A stretch of DNA of 64,000 nucleotides from Streptomyces sp. NBC_00344 (GCF_036088315.1 NZ_CP107996.1:6933001-6997000), one strand, 5' to 3'. Positions 25,195 to 34,202 are shown, numbered from the stretch's first letter. Numbers and translations: made by a program. Notes: generated by a model from the letters alone, not told the origin.

Positions 25195-25407
25195 GGTGCT
25201 GCCCTCCGGGTACAGGCGTTGGTCTCTCGAGGAGGAGGCTAGGACCTGTCTGTGACATCCGGCGCATGGACACGGCCGGCACCGTCGTCTCGGTGGTCGG
25301 CTCACCTGCTCGGTGTTCGCGAGTTCGTCACGGCGGGCGGGGATGCGGGCTTCCCGCCTGGATGCCACCACCAGTGAGGAGCGGCCCGACGCGATCCGAA
25401 GATTGGC

Positions 25408-26379
25408 TCAGGCGCTGCCCCTCTGCAGAATCTCAACGTTGGACAGGTGCCGATGTCGGTGATGAGCGGCTGCGGTCGCGGCCAGAGACAGCCGGTCGAG
25501 GGCGAGGTAGGCGGCGCCGAGGAGCTCGGCGGCCAGCGCTTCACGGACGGGGTCGTCGCCCGACGCCCAGTGCAGATCGCGCCCCAGCACCAGGGCCTCC
25601 GCGGGGTCTCCCGCAGCGCAGCGACGTCGCGCTTCCGCGGCGCAGCTTTCCAGGGCTACCGGGTCCTCGAAGACGCTGTGCATGTAGGTGGCGAAGCGGG
25701 CCTCGTCGGCCGCGTTGTGTGCCGGCCGGTCGAGGGCGGTCGCGCCGGACACGAGGGCGCCGGCATCGTCCAGGGTCGTGACCCGGTTCTTGTCGACGGC
25801 CTGGCGGACGAAGTCGTACCGGTGGGAGTAACTGATCCCGATCTCAGGGCGGTGCTCGCTCTCGTAGCCGGCCAGAGCCCGGCGCAGCAACCCGAGTTGC
25901 TCCAGCTTCGCAGCCACCTCCATGTCCTCCTGGTCGTCGTCGGCCACGTCGGTCCAGCAGCGTTCCAGGATGGCACGGACCGTCTGCAGGGGCGTCTCGG
26001 CTCGCTTGTCGATCCCTCCGCCGTCATGGGTGTAGTACGACGCGACTGCGTCGCAGGTGCGCCCGTCGTCGGTCCACAACCCGTAGTGCAGGCCGTCGGA
26101 GTTGCCGTACATGAATGTCAGGAACTCCGGCGGGTCCCGGTAGAAGCGGCCGTGCAGCCGAACATCAAGACCCGCACGAGGTTGCAGATCATCCGCGAAC
26201 AGATCCAGGATCCCCGCCGGCCCTACCGAGATGTCCGCCAGAGCCTGCTGCTCGGCCGGCCCCACAACGGCGCAGAACTCCCAGAACCGGAAGATGGAAT
26301 CGGGCAACTCGATGCCCCAGTCCCGCTGAATGCGCTCCGCGATCCTCGATCGATCGCCAAACCCTCGGCCGTTCGACAC
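25408..26379 (-). CDS. ADP-ribosylation family protein (DUF2228-like)
   Basis: This encodes 323 residues from GTG 26379, which has GGAGG at the right distance. The ATG six bases earlier touches that site and is less likely. Motifs are RIAERIQRDWGIELPDSIFR, LDVRLHGRFYRDPPEFLTFM and GLHYGLWTDDGRTCDAVASY. They match bacterial proteins called ADP-ribosylation family protein (HPF1/DUF2228-like N-terminal region). The C-terminal 120 residues are Ala-rich helices (LGRDLHWASGDDPVREALAA). The actual activity here is unproven. Confidence 0.7.
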   Translation of the reverse strand: MSNGRGFGDRSRIAERIQRDWGIELPDSIFRFWEFCAVVGPAEQQALADISVGPAGILDLFADDLQPRAGLDVRLHGRFYRDPPEFLTFMYGNSDGLHYGLWTDDGRTCDAVASYYTHDGGGIDKRAETPLQTVRAILERCWTDVADDDQEDMEVAAKLEQLGLLRRALAGYESEHRPEIGISYSHRYDFVRQAVDKNRVTTLDDAGALVSGATALDRPAHNAADEARFATYMHSVFEDPVALESCAAEARRRCAAGDPAEALVLGRDLHWASGDDPVREALAAELLGAAYLALDRLSLAATAAAHHRHRHLSNVEILQRGSA

Positions 26380-26955
26380 TTGCATCCTCCACGGCCAGGG
26401 GCACATGTCACTGATACTGCAGGTTGAGGGTAACGAAGCAGTTGATGCCGCCGGCCGGCAGGCTGGTCACGCACGGAACGGAGTCGCCGGCCAGGCAGCG
26501 GGTCGTTCGTACCTGGGATCGTCCTGCGGCGAAGGCCGTGGACGCTCACTTGCGTAAGTCGTACCGGCGACAAGCTCCTCCTCGACGGGGTCGACCTGCG
26601 CATCACAGTGGACCCGGCCGCCTTCCGTGCTTGGCTGGTGCGCTGCAGGTCAAGAAGTCCGGATGCCGCCACCGTCCCGCATGCCGTCCTCGCCAGGCAG
26701 CACGGCAGCTGTAACCGGCCGCCACTCCGCCCGCGGCTCCGGCCCGGGCCGTGAGCACCGCCGACGACCAGCGCGACCGCCTGCTGGACGGACGCGCCGA
26801 CGTTGCACTGTGGCCCGCTGCACGGACACCCGACGGCGGACGACGGTCTGCCGCTGCGGCCCAGACCAGCCCATCGGCGCGGGACTTGGTGCGGCCGAAG
26901 CCGTTGTAGGAGACGTCCGGGTGGGGTCGGAGCAGTCGACCTCACGGCGGTGCCC
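26380..26955. other. intergenic, one doubtful plus-strand fragment
   Basis: On the plus strand, about 26545-26640, a frame reads TGDKLLLDGVDLRITVDPAA then FRAWLV without a start codon. It has coding character but no recognised family. The rest shows nothing. Confidence 0.35.
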
Positions 26956-27972
26956 TTACCTCGATGGGACGGGTTGGACGGGCACAGGAGTGCGTTTCGC
27001 GGCTCGGCTGACGATGGACGTCTCGACGTGGGTGATGCCCAGGCCGACCAGGTCGCGGGAGAGGAAGCCGTAGAGGGCCGTCAGGTCCCGGAAGTACGCA
27101 GCCGCGTGCAGGTTCGAGGGCCCCGATGTCGCGAACGCGCCGTGCACCGAGGGGTGGTCGGCCAGCGCCTGCCCGGCGGCGGCCAGATGGTCGGGGGCCA
27201 CGTGCAGCAGGAGTTTGGCCTCGATCGCCAGCCCGAGGCGGCGTGGATCGACCAGGACCTGAGTGATCAGACGGCCCTGGGCGGCCAGTTGGGTGAGGCG
27301 CCGGCGCACCGTGCTCTCCGGGTGGCCGGTGCGCGCGGCCAGGGCCGCGGCGGTCAGGCGCGCGTCGGGCGTGAGGGCGTCGACGAGGGACTGTTCCAGA
27401 ACATCGGTGTCGACGCCGTACGGGCCCGGGGCACCGGAAGCGGTCGGCCCGGGGGCCCGCCCACCGGAGCTCAGCGCCGCGCGTTCGGGCGCGGTCAGTA
27501 CCTGGTGGCGCCACTCGGAGGTGAGCCGGAAGACGTGCAGGATCGTGGCGCTCTCCAGGGACGTCACCGCCTGAGTGGAGGGCAGCTGGCGGAAGACCAA
27601 CGGGTCACGTGAGCCCGGTTCGGTGCGGGCGACGGCGAAGATCTCGTCGCCCGATGTGGTGACGTCGATGAAGGGGATGTCCTCGCGTGCGGCGAGCGCG
27701 GCCACGATCGTGTCGAGCTTTCCCCGCAGGACCCGGATGCGCAGGAACAGGGCCCCGGCCGATCCTCCGTTGCGCGGTCGCGCGACTGGTGAGATCACTA
27801 CACGCATGGTGCCGTCTGCTCCGAGTGCGTGCAGGCGGCGGCGCACGGTGGCGGGGCTGAGTCCCAGCACGTGCGCCGCCCGCTCCGCGGTGAGGCGACC
27901 GTCCCACTGCAACGCGGCCACCAGCCGCTGATCCATGAGGTTCAGTACGGGATCCGCCGATGTGCGCGCCAT
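26956..27972 (-). CDS. Lrp/AsnC family regulator with two complete modules
   Basis: The 338-residue product starts at ATG 27972. It holds two HTH-RAM units: helix-turn-helix one (RLVAALQWDGRLTAERAAHV, then LGLSPATVRRRLHAL) with its sensor domain, and helix-turn-helix two (TAAALAARTGHPESTVRRRL) with a second sensor domain ending near 338. This doubled type is common in Streptomyces. The ligand is likely an amino acid or related small molecule. It is divergent from a short leader ORF, terminator and truncated hydrolase gene at 28103-28579, which it may have controlled. Confidence 0.88.
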   Translation of the reverse strand: MARTSADPVLNLMDQRLVAALQWDGRLTAERAAHVLGLSPATVRRRLHALGADGTMRVVISPVARPRNGGSAGALFLRIRVLRGKLDTIVAALAAREDIPFIDVTTSGDEIFAVARTEPGSRDPLVFRQLPSTQAVTSLESATILHVFRLTSEWRHQVLTAPERAALSSGGRAPGPTASGAPGPYGVDTDVLEQSLVDALTPDARLTAAALAARTGHPESTVRRRLTQLAAQGRLITQVLVDPRRLGLAIEAKLLLHVAPDHLAAAGQALADHPSVHGAFATSGPSNLHAAAYFRDLTALYGFLSRDLVGLGITHVETSIVSRAAKRTPVPVQPVPSR

Positions 27973-28102
27973 GAAGACAAGTTTCGCCCATTCCGTCGCC
28001 CTGTGGCAGCCGATCCGGGGACAAGGCCCCAAGCATGGATGTCATCCACTCCGCCCGTCCCTGACGAACGTCGGCGGACCCGAGCTACGGAAGGAGCAAT
28101 CG

Positions 28103-28147
28103 ATGATCCTCGACCCGCGCATCTGGTTTCCCAGCCTGACCGCCTGA
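28103..28147 (+). CDS. possible 14-residue leader peptide
   Basis: GGAGC stands 5 nt before an ATG that encodes MILDPRIWFPSLTA and stops inside a tandem repeat. A terminator with a T-tract follows at 28220-28259 and a hydrolase gene at 28301. The layout (strong ribosome-binding site, short ORF, terminator, gene) is that of an attenuator. No codon run points to a particular amino acid. Confidence 0.45.
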   Translation: MILDPRIWFPSLTA

Positions 28148-28182
28148 CCGCCTGACCGCCTGACCGCCTGACCGCCTGACCG
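28135..28182. repeat. six tandem copies of CCTGACCG
   Basis: There are six exact 8-bp units in a row, starting inside the leader ORF and ending before the terminator. Because 8 is not a multiple of 3, a change in copy number upstream of the stop would alter the reading frame of the leader peptide's end. It looks like a slippage-prone tract. Confidence 0.85.
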
Positions 28183-28219
28183 CCGGCACGTCCAGTGCGG
28201 CAGCCGGCGGTCCGGCGAT

Positions 28220-28259
28220 GGGGGCCTGCGGTGCGACGACGCTGCAGGCCCCCGTTTTT
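28220..28259 (+). terminator. intrinsic terminator with T-tract, possible attenuator
   Basis: GGGGGCCTGC (28220-28229) pairs with GCAGGCCCCC (28244-28253), followed by GTTTTT. It is a textbook intrinsic terminator, rare for this genome, lying between a short ORF and the hydrolase start at 28301. Confidence 0.75.
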
Positions 28260-28300
28260 CACAGCACCTCGAGAACGACGGATCCACCACGGAGGCCCAA

Positions 28301-28579
28301 GTGCCCGCGTTCAAGCAACGGGAAAAAGTACGCGTCGCCAGCGGCGGCACCTCGTGCGCCGCCTGGCACTATCCGGGGTCCAACGGCGGCTGCGTGATCA
28401 TGGCCGGCGGAACCTCGGTGATAGAGGAACCGGCCTCGGACCTGTTCGTCACGGCGCCAGGTCAGGGGTGTTCGGCGTGCTGGAGGATGCCGCCGAGTGA
28501 GAAGCAGAGGGCGCCGGTGAGGGTGCCCCAGTTGGCGATGTCGGCGTTGATCAGGCTGCCGGTGGCAGGGCGGGTGTAG
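28301..28579 (+). pseudogene. N-terminal fragment of an alpha/beta hydrolase
   Basis: GTG 28301, with GGAGG 5 nt upstream, opens KVRVASGGTSCAAWHYPGSN, GGCVIMAGGTSVIEEPASDL, F. This is the start of a dienelactone-hydrolase-like protein (CAAWHYPG.NG.CVIMAGG..V.KEPG.D.F). Resemblance ends at about 28455, and the catalytic region is absent. The frame then runs antisense through the facing membrane-protein gene to 28579. A deletion has joined this gene to its neighbour. Confidence 0.65.
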
Positions 28580-29304
28580 GCGGCGAATGCCGAGACCAGG
28601 AACAGGACGGAGCCGGACTGGTTCACGGCGACGATCCACCAGCCGAGGCTGCGTTGTCGGATGCACGGCCGCCCGTGGCAGATCTCGACGAACGCGAGGT
28701 GGCCGGAGATGAGGAAGAGCACGCAGCCGATCACGTCGGGAGACCAGACCAGTCGGTTGATCTGCTGGGCGGTCAGGCCTTGCAGGAAGGAGTCCAGCAG
28801 GTTGACGGCGAACACCAGGGTGCCGGCGAACAGGACGAACGCGCTCAGCCAGTCGACGTGTTTCGGCTCGTAGCTCCACCACCGCCAGCGCCGGGTGACC
28901 AGGGCGCCTTCGCCCCCTGACACGGGGCGCGGGGCGTTGATGACCTGGAGCAGGGACACGTACCCGCCGATGTTGAAGAACAGGCCGCCGGCGAAGTAGA
29001 TCGACGCGCAGGTGGTGGCGTCGCCGGAGCCGAACTGGGCGACGGCGGCGCCGGCCGCGAAGAGTGCCCCGCCGATGATGAAGGCGGTGGCGGCGATCGC
29101 GTTGAGGCTGCGCAAGCGAGCGACGGCGGTGGTGTCGGCGCTGGTGTGATGGGCGGTGGCCGCTCCGCGCGGGTGGACGGCGATGAGTCCGCGGCGCCGG
29201 GCGAGCCGGGATTCCCAGATGGCAGTGCCGCCGCCGGGCGGGTGCCAGGTGAGCCGGGTGGTGAACGGTCCCGCGCCGTCGGCGCGCTTCTCGGGCTGTC
29301 CCAC
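28462..29304 (-). CDS. integral membrane protein, unknown function
   Basis: The 280-residue product has a soluble N-terminus of about 65 residues (GPFTTRLTWHPPGGGTAIWE). About six hydrophobic segments follow: ATAFIIGGALFAAGAAVAQF, ASIYFAGGLFFNIGGYVSLL, WLSAFVLFAGTLVFAVNLLD, VIGCVLFLISGHLAFVEI, SVLFLVSAFAAY and LTGALCFSLGGIL. It resembles a conserved actinobacterial membrane protein without assigned function. The 3' end abuts the truncated hydrolase, but the protein looks complete. Confidence 0.7.
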   Translation of the reverse strand: MGQPEKRADGAGPFTTRLTWHPPGGGTAIWESRLARRRGLIAVHPRGAATAHHTSADTTAVARLRSLNAIAATAFIIGGALFAAGAAVAQFGSGDATTCASIYFAGGLFFNIGGYVSLLQVINAPRPVSGGEGALVTRRWRWWSYEPKHVDWLSAFVLFAGTLVFAVNLLDSFLQGLTAQQINRLVWSPDVIGCVLFLISGHLAFVEICHGRPCIRQRSLGWWIVAVNQSGSVLFLVSAFAAYTRPATGSLINADIANWGTLTGALCFSLGGILQHAEHP

Positions 29305-29459
29305 AGGCCGAGACTAGACGGCCTCCGCTCCCTCGCCCGTGCGCAACGCCGTAGGCAGCGCCGGGCCGACAGGGTGCGTTCGGGCATCAGGGCAGGTCCG
29401 CACTAGGCCTCGGCACCGTGGGATCTGTAAGAGGGTGCGTGCAGGTAGCGTTCCTCAAT

Positions 29460-29560
29460 TCCTCGTGCTGCTGGCCAGACTCCGGGCGGCCAAGCAGCTC
29501 GACCGGTCGAGGGCGGTGATCGACTCGTCCCATGTGCGGGCTGCTCGCTTGTGGTCCAGG
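29460..29560 (+). mobile_element. internal fragment of an IS5-type transposase
   Basis: The plus strand reads LLARLRAAKQLDRSRAVIDS then SHVRAARLW. This is the catalytic-Asp region of IS5-family transposases (QLDWSRAVIDSSHVRAARRG). Both flanks are unrelated, and no ends of the element remain. Confidence 0.6.
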
Positions 29561-29578
29561 CTGACCGCCGCTCCTCGT

Positions 29579-29717
29579 TCTGGTGGTCGCATTCGAGGGG
29601 CAGGAACGGCCCGAACGGGGCGCCGACCTTCAAGCCCATGAGCGCGGCGAGGAACTCGGCAGGCAGGTGCCGGTCGCTTGCGTAGACGGCAGTGTGGTTC
29701 AGCTGGACGCCGGCCAC
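29579..29717 (-). pseudogene. N-terminal fragment of a VOC (glyoxalase-like) protein
   Basis: From ATG 29717: MAGVQLNHTAVYASDRHLPA, EFLAALMGLKVGAPFGPFLP, LECDHQN. This matches the first strand-helix-strand of VOC proteins (LNHT.V...D...A.FLA..LGL.VG.P.GPF.P). After about 29580 the frame is unrelated and runs into the transposase scrap. Confidence 0.6.
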
Positions 29718-30256
29718 TGGCAGCTCGGTTTCAAGCCTTAGGCGCTGCCGTCATGACGGCCCTGGCGTCGCATGCTCGCGGCCATGGCGTGCTTACCGTC
29801 TTCCCTGCCTATGCCGGTGAGGCCGTCGCGCGCATCTACGTCCAACCGGGTCCCGCCCGGCCGGTAGTACTTTGCTGATTTCCAACCAACCGGCTCGTGG
29901 CCAGCAGGGCCAAGGTTTGGAAGCACAGCCGCCATGCTTGATCCCGCGGGTCCCCTCTGAGCAGCCTTTGAGGCCTTAAAATTGTTCATGCCGTAGGTCT
30001 CGGGGCGTTCGACGACGTAGCCGCGTTCGCATTGGGCTCCGGCCGAACGAGTGCCACGAGGTGGGGGGGCGTTCACGGCTCGCCAGCGGGCCGTTGCGGC
30101 GGTGTCAGCTGAGGCACCGGCAAAGCAGGACCATCCGTCCCCCAGGCGGCGCGGACGCGGGCTTCTAGCGGCCGTCGCGGTTTCACCGTGCGCTCTCTGG
30201 ACAGCGGTGGTCCAATTGGGTTACTCGGGCACCGACCCCGGTCTGCGGAGGCCGCC
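29718..30256. other. intergenic, no gene supported
   Basis: Open frames here are of poor quality. The final bases carry GGAGG (30247-30251), the ribosome-binding site of the next gene. I see no clear promoter. Confidence 0.45.
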
Positions 30257-30805
30257 ATGCGCTACCGACTCGCAGTACTCCCCGCGGCCGCTGTGCTGTC
30301 TGGGGCGGTATTTGTCGGCGGGAGCGGCGCTCCCGCCGCCGCCCACCAACCGGCTCCGCACGCCACAGCCCCCGGTTCAGGCAAGGTGAAGATCGGCGAC
30401 ACGCTCACTCTCCACGGTATGAAGGACAACGAGAAGATCACCGTCACTCTGAGGCAGTGGCGAGCGCCTGCCGTCGGCGCCGACGAGTTCAACAAGCCGT
30501 CGCCCGGCAAGAAGTGGGTCGCAGCGCAAGTTGAGTTGAAGAACACCGGCAGTGCCGAATACTCCGACAGCCCTACGAACGGCATGCAGGTCGCCGACAG
30601 TCAGGGCCAGCATTTCGACACGTGGATCGGAGCGGAGCTGGCGGCCGGACCTACGCTGGATTCCGGCGTCAAGCTTTCGAAGGGGGAGAAGGCGCTGGGC
30701 TGGGCGGTCTTCCAAGTCCCGAGCAACTCGAGAATCGTCACGATGCAGTTCACCATGGACAGTGGATTCGCCGATCAGACCGGTGAATGGAAACTTGTCA
30801 AATAG
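30257..30805 (+). CDS. secreted DUF4352-type protein
   Basis: This encodes 182 residues from ATG 30257, with GGAGG 5 nt upstream. A Sec signal peptide is clear (MRYRLAVLPAAAVLSGAVFV, then GGSGAPAAA, cut before HQP). The mature part is a beta-sandwich of the DUF4352 type: VKIGDTLTLHGMKDNEKITV, KKWVAAQVELKNTGSAEYSD, and a final FQVPSNSRIVTMQFTMDSGF. Such proteins are exported; there is no lipobox Cys, so it is probably free rather than lipid-anchored. Function unknown. Confidence 0.82.
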   Translation: MRYRLAVLPAAAVLSGAVFVGGSGAPAAAHQPAPHATAPGSGKVKIGDTLTLHGMKDNEKITVTLRQWRAPAVGADEFNKPSPGKKWVAAQVELKNTGSAEYSDSPTNGMQVADSQGQHFDTWIGAELAAGPTLDSGVKLSKGEKALGWAVFQVPSNSRIVTMQFTMDSGFADQTGEWKLVK

Positions 30806-30837
30806 CCCGCCTGCGGTTCGGTGGTGACCACCGGACC

Positions 30838-31130
30838 GCGACGAGGACCTCACTCGGCGCCGCCCGCACCGGCCTGGCCGCCGCCGGCTACGACCAGGTC
30901 GAGGTGGTCTGCGGCGACGGCGCCCTCGGTGACCCGAGCGGCAAGATATACGAGAGATCATCGTCACCGTCGGCGCCTGGGGGATCTCCACTGCCCGGTG
31001 GTCTCAGCCTGCCATCGCCGGCCACGTTGTCGTCCCCCTGCGTCTCCACAGCAGCGGCCTGACCCGCTCGCTCGCCTTCGAACACACCGACGGCGGGCTG
31101 ATGGCTGCCGTGTGTGGCTGTCATGGGATG
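30838..31130 (+). pseudogene. protein-L-isoaspartate O-methyltransferase-like remnant
   Basis: Two frames together read TGLAAAGYDQVEVVCGDGAL GDPSGKIYE, then IIVTVGAWGISTARW and VVVPLRLHSSGLTRSLAFEH. These are consecutive parts of PCMT-type methyltransferases such as those of FxLD lanthipeptide systems (GYD.VEVVCGDG..G.P...YDRIIVTVGAW). The frame changes near 30950, and the start and end are missing. Confidence 0.55.
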
Positions 31131-31407
31131 TGTCCCATCGCCGCCGCACAGAGCAGACTGGTGGCTATCATCAAGGCCTTTCGTGACACGGTCACACCAG
31201 GCGTCGGCGGGCAGCGAGAACAGCAGGGGCGGCGTCCGCTGCATGGCCGAGAGGACGGCGGCCTGCCAGGTCGTGGGAAGCAATGTGATGACCGCAACCA
31301 GCGGAATGGCTACCCAGCTGAGCGAGGAGCCGCGCACGTCGCTGGCTTGGCTGGTCCAGTAGTGCCGGAGGTCGCGGTGCCGCCGCCATAGGTTGGCCTG
31401 ACGGAGG
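31131..31407. other. fragmentary sequence, unassigned
   Basis: On the minus strand a frame through 31150-31410 reads RQANLWRRHRDLRHYWTSQA, SDVRGSSLSWVAIPLVAVIT and LLPTTWQAAVLSAM. It looks like part of a membrane protein without a start or family. It may be another remnant. Confidence 0.3.
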
Positions 31408-32613
31408 TCATGCGTTGCCGTCCGCCACAGTCGCTGCCGCAGGTGTGCTGTACGCGTAGGGCGTGAAGTGTGCCGGGGTGTGGTCGATGGGCAGATTCGG
31501 TCGCCAGGCGGTGAGGATCTGGGCGCTGCACACGAATAGGCCGTCGGGGAGCTGGTCGAGCGGGTACCAGGCCCAGTCGCCGACCGTCTCGTCCGGCTGG
31601 GTGGACGGCTTCCCCTGCCAGACGTTGACCAGAGCGCCGACGGTGAGGCGCACGATGTCTTCGACATGATCGACGAGCGTGCCCAGGAGCGTGACGTCTT
31701 CGAGCCGGGCGTGCAGCCCGGTCTCCTCGGCGAGTTCGCGGACCACGGTCTGCTCAAGGCACTCGCCTGGTTCGACGGTGCCGCCCGGAAGTTCGAGTGT
31801 GCCGCGGTGGTGGCGGCCAAGCAGTACGCCCTGCTCGCTCAGGACGATGGCGCCTACGCCGATGGCGGCGTGCGGCACGGGCGGGCGCGTCGTGCGGGGG
31901 CGGCTGGAGAGGCGCGTGGGCCGTGCGGGCAGGCGGCGGGCACGGATCAGCTGCTGCACGACGGGCGCGCTCTGGTCGGGATGGTGCAGCAGGTCGATGG
32001 CCTCGACGCGGAAGCCGTACTCGGTGAGGAGGCCGTCCCATAGGTGTGGTGCCAGGACCCACATCTGGGTGGGGAGGGGCGGGTCGTCCCGGAGCAGAAT
32101 CATCTGCTCGCGCGGTTCGACCGTTGTGGACGGGCCGCGGTCGTGCAGGTCGGTGTGCAGGAGGGAGAGGATCAGCGGCGCTCCGGAGCGCAGGCCGGCG
32201 TGGAGGGCGGGCAGGACACGGTGCGGGTCGAGGAAGGCCAGGGTGCCGATGGCGTACGCGGCATCGAAGGGTTCGGTGCTTGCGAGGTAGTCGACCACGT
32301 CGCCCTCGACGAACTCCGCGCCGGCTACGTGCGCGTGGGTAGAGGTGGCGCGCTCGTGCTGTGTGGGCGACAGCTCGATCCCTGTCACGTGCGCACCATG
32401 GTCCTGCGCGAGGTGTACGGCGTGATGTCCGGCTCCGGAACCGATGTCCAGGACCCGCCGGCCGGCGATATCGCCGAGGATCTCGATCCCCGGGCCAACA
32501 CCCTCCCAGGGTGCCCAGTTCATCTGCTGGGGGACGGGCGGGGTGTAGGCGCGTGTGAGCTGGCGCTGGCCGTAGACGGTCCAAGCTTGTGTGTTGATGT
32601 CCTCGATGGGCAC
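31408..32613 (-). CDS. bifunctional SAM-dependent methyltransferase/Nudix hydrolase
   Basis: The 401-residue product starts at GTG 32613, preceded by AGGAGG. Residues about 1-235 form a class I methyltransferase (VLDIGSGAGHHAVHLAQDHG, FVEGDVVDYLAS, FDAAYAIGTLAFLDPH). Residues about 245-375 form a Nudix domain with an intact Nudix box (GGTVEPGECLEQTVVRELAE ETG). This fusion is known in Streptomyces. The joint substrate is unknown. Stands alone. Confidence 0.88.
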   Translation of the reverse strand: MPIEDINTQAWTVYGQRQLTRAYTPPVPQQMNWAPWEGVGPGIEILGDIAGRRVLDIGSGAGHHAVHLAQDHGAHVTGIELSPTQHERATSTHAHVAGAEFVEGDVVDYLASTEPFDAAYAIGTLAFLDPHRVLPALHAGLRSGAPLILSLLHTDLHDRGPSTTVEPREQMILLRDDPPLPTQMWVLAPHLWDGLLTEYGFRVEAIDLLHHPDQSAPVVQQLIRARRLPARPTRLSSRPRTTRPPVPHAAIGVGAIVLSEQGVLLGRHHRGTLELPGGTVEPGECLEQTVVRELAEETGLHARLEDVTLLGTLVDHVEDIVRLTVGALVNVWQGKPSTQPDETVGDWAWYPLDQLPDGLFVCSAQILTAWRPNLPIDHTPAHFTPYAYSTPAAATVADGNA

Positions 32614-32919
32614 GGGACCTCCTGGGGCGGAATGGGGGCATGTGGTTCAGCCGAGGCGGGTGACGAGGTACTGGAGGAGGTGGCTGCTGCGGGCCCGCTC
32701 GGCTCCGCAGGCGCGCATCCGCCGAGCGGCCAACGGATTTGCGCTACATCAACCATCCGATGTCGCGTACCTCTGACTCCCCGCGATGGCCACATAACAG
32801 ATCCAACAATGTGAGCCGAAGGCCTTATCGAGGTTCTCACCCCGACGGCCGGCCACGATGCCGGACTCTCACGAACTGCGGCAATCAGTGCGAGCATTTC
32901 GCGCTACGCACACGCTGTG
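32614..32919. other. intergenic before the IS5-type element
   Basis: There is no gene here. It contains the upstream region of the methyltransferase/Nudix gene and ends at the inverted repeat at 32920. Confidence 0.4.
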
Positions 32920-32987
32920 GGTCTTAGAACCCCTAACGGAATGACCTCACTGGGTTGGCTGGTGAGCGCGCTTGGTACTGTCCGGCA

Positions 32988-33323
32988 GTGACTTTGACGG
33001 ACCTTGGAGACGGATTCCGCGACGCTGAGCAGCGGCAGTGTGTTCAGGCAATGATTGCCAGTCGCCTTGCGGATGATCGCGAGCCGCAGGAGGTTCGATA
33101 TCTCATGCGCTTCTGGTGGCAGCTGAGCATGCCGTACCAGGAGGTATCGGTTGCGGAACTGGCCCTGAATGTCGGCCAGCAGAAGCTGGACGTCGTGATG
33201 GAACTGATCAGCGCCATCAGGTCGTCCCACGAAGAGATGGACGCATGGCTAGCCGGCGCAGTGCAGACGTTCCCGGTGCTTCAGGACCATGGCTTCAGCG
33301 CCTCCTTGGACAGCAGCGATTGA
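32988..33323 (+). CDS. passenger gene in the IS5-type element, unknown function
   Basis: This encodes 111 residues from GTG 32988 (VTLTDLGDGFRDAEQRQCVQ). It is helical and charged (SRLADDREPQEVRYLMRFWW, VSVAELALNVGQQKLDVVME, LISAIRSSHEEMDAWLAG), has no signal peptide or membrane segment, and is less GC-rich than neighbours. I recognise no family. It is intact while the transposase beside it is broken. It ends two bases before the transposase stop on the other strand. Confidence 0.6.
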   Translation: MTLTDLGDGFRDAEQRQCVQAMIASRLADDREPQEVRYLMRFWWQLSMPYQEVSVAELALNVGQQKLDVVMELISAIRSSHEEMDAWLAGAVQTFPVLQDHGFSASLDSSD

Positions 33324-33325
33324 GG

Positions 33326-34133
33326 CTAGAGCGTCGTCAGGCGTAGCCAGCAGATCAGTGCGCATCCGAGGGTGAGGAAGGCTTCGTGGATGTCGTCGCG
33401 GATCTCCCAGCGGATCCGTAGGCGGCGGAACCAGTGCAGGCGAGCGAAGGCACGCTCCACAACCTAGCGTTGGGTGCCGAGCCCGGAGCCGTGCTCGGTG
33501 CCGCGGCGGGCGATGACCGGCTTCACGCCGAGGTCCCGGACACGCTTGCGGTACGTGTCGTGGTCGTAGCCGCGGACCCCGAGTACAACCTCTGGTCGGC
33601 GGCGCGGTCGGGCGCGCTTGCCGCGCACGGGCGGTACGGCCTGCAGAAGCGGGATGAGTGAGTGACATCGTTGCGGTTCCCGCCAGTCAGCGTGGCCGCA
33701 TGTGGGATGCCGGAAGCGTCGGTGATCACGTGGTGGTTGCTGCCGACTCTGCCCCGGTCAGCAGGGCTTCTTCCCGTCTTGGAGTCCCTTTTAAGGCCCG
33801 GATGCAGGAGCCGTCGACCGCCGCCCGGAAAAGTCCAGGGCGTTGGCGCCGCGGAGCTTAGCGAGGAGAACCTCGTGTAGCTGGGGCCACACACCGGCCT
33901 CGGTCCACTCGGCCAGGCGGCGCCAGCAAGTCATGCCCGAGCCGAAGCCGAGTTCCTGCGGCAAGTGTTCCCAGGCGATCCCGGTATGCAGTACGAACAG
34001 GATCCGCTGGACCACTAGCCGGTCCGGATGCCCCCTGCCCCGCATGACATACCCTGCGTTCCACCTTGGGCAACAGCGGGTCGACCACCGCCCACAGCTC
34101 GTCATCGACGTCCCATGGCTTCGGCCGAGCCAT
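33326..34133 (-). pseudogene. IS5-type transposase, multiply frameshifted
   Basis: Across three frames the minus strand reads MARPKPWDVDDELWAVVDPL, LFVLHTGIAWEHLPQELGFG, SGMTCWRRLAEWTEAGVWPQ, then ASGIPHAATLTGGNRNDVT and CALICWLRLTTL. This is the full order of an IS5-family DDE transposase. At least three frame changes and the damaged region around the first catalytic Asp (33830) make it inactive. Confidence 0.8.
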
Positions 34134-34202
34134 CCCACACCCCCGGATCAACGTTCCCGAAGTGATCCAATGACCTGGAAGATCATTTCGTTAGGAGTTC
34201 TT

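Noticed and set aside
28135..28182. CRISPR-like or iteron repeat
   Set aside because: 8-bp units directly joined, no spacers, no replication gene nearby.
31150..31410. Membrane protein fragment on the minus strand
   Set aside because: Two hydrophobic stretches but no start, stop context or known family. Kept as unassigned sequence.
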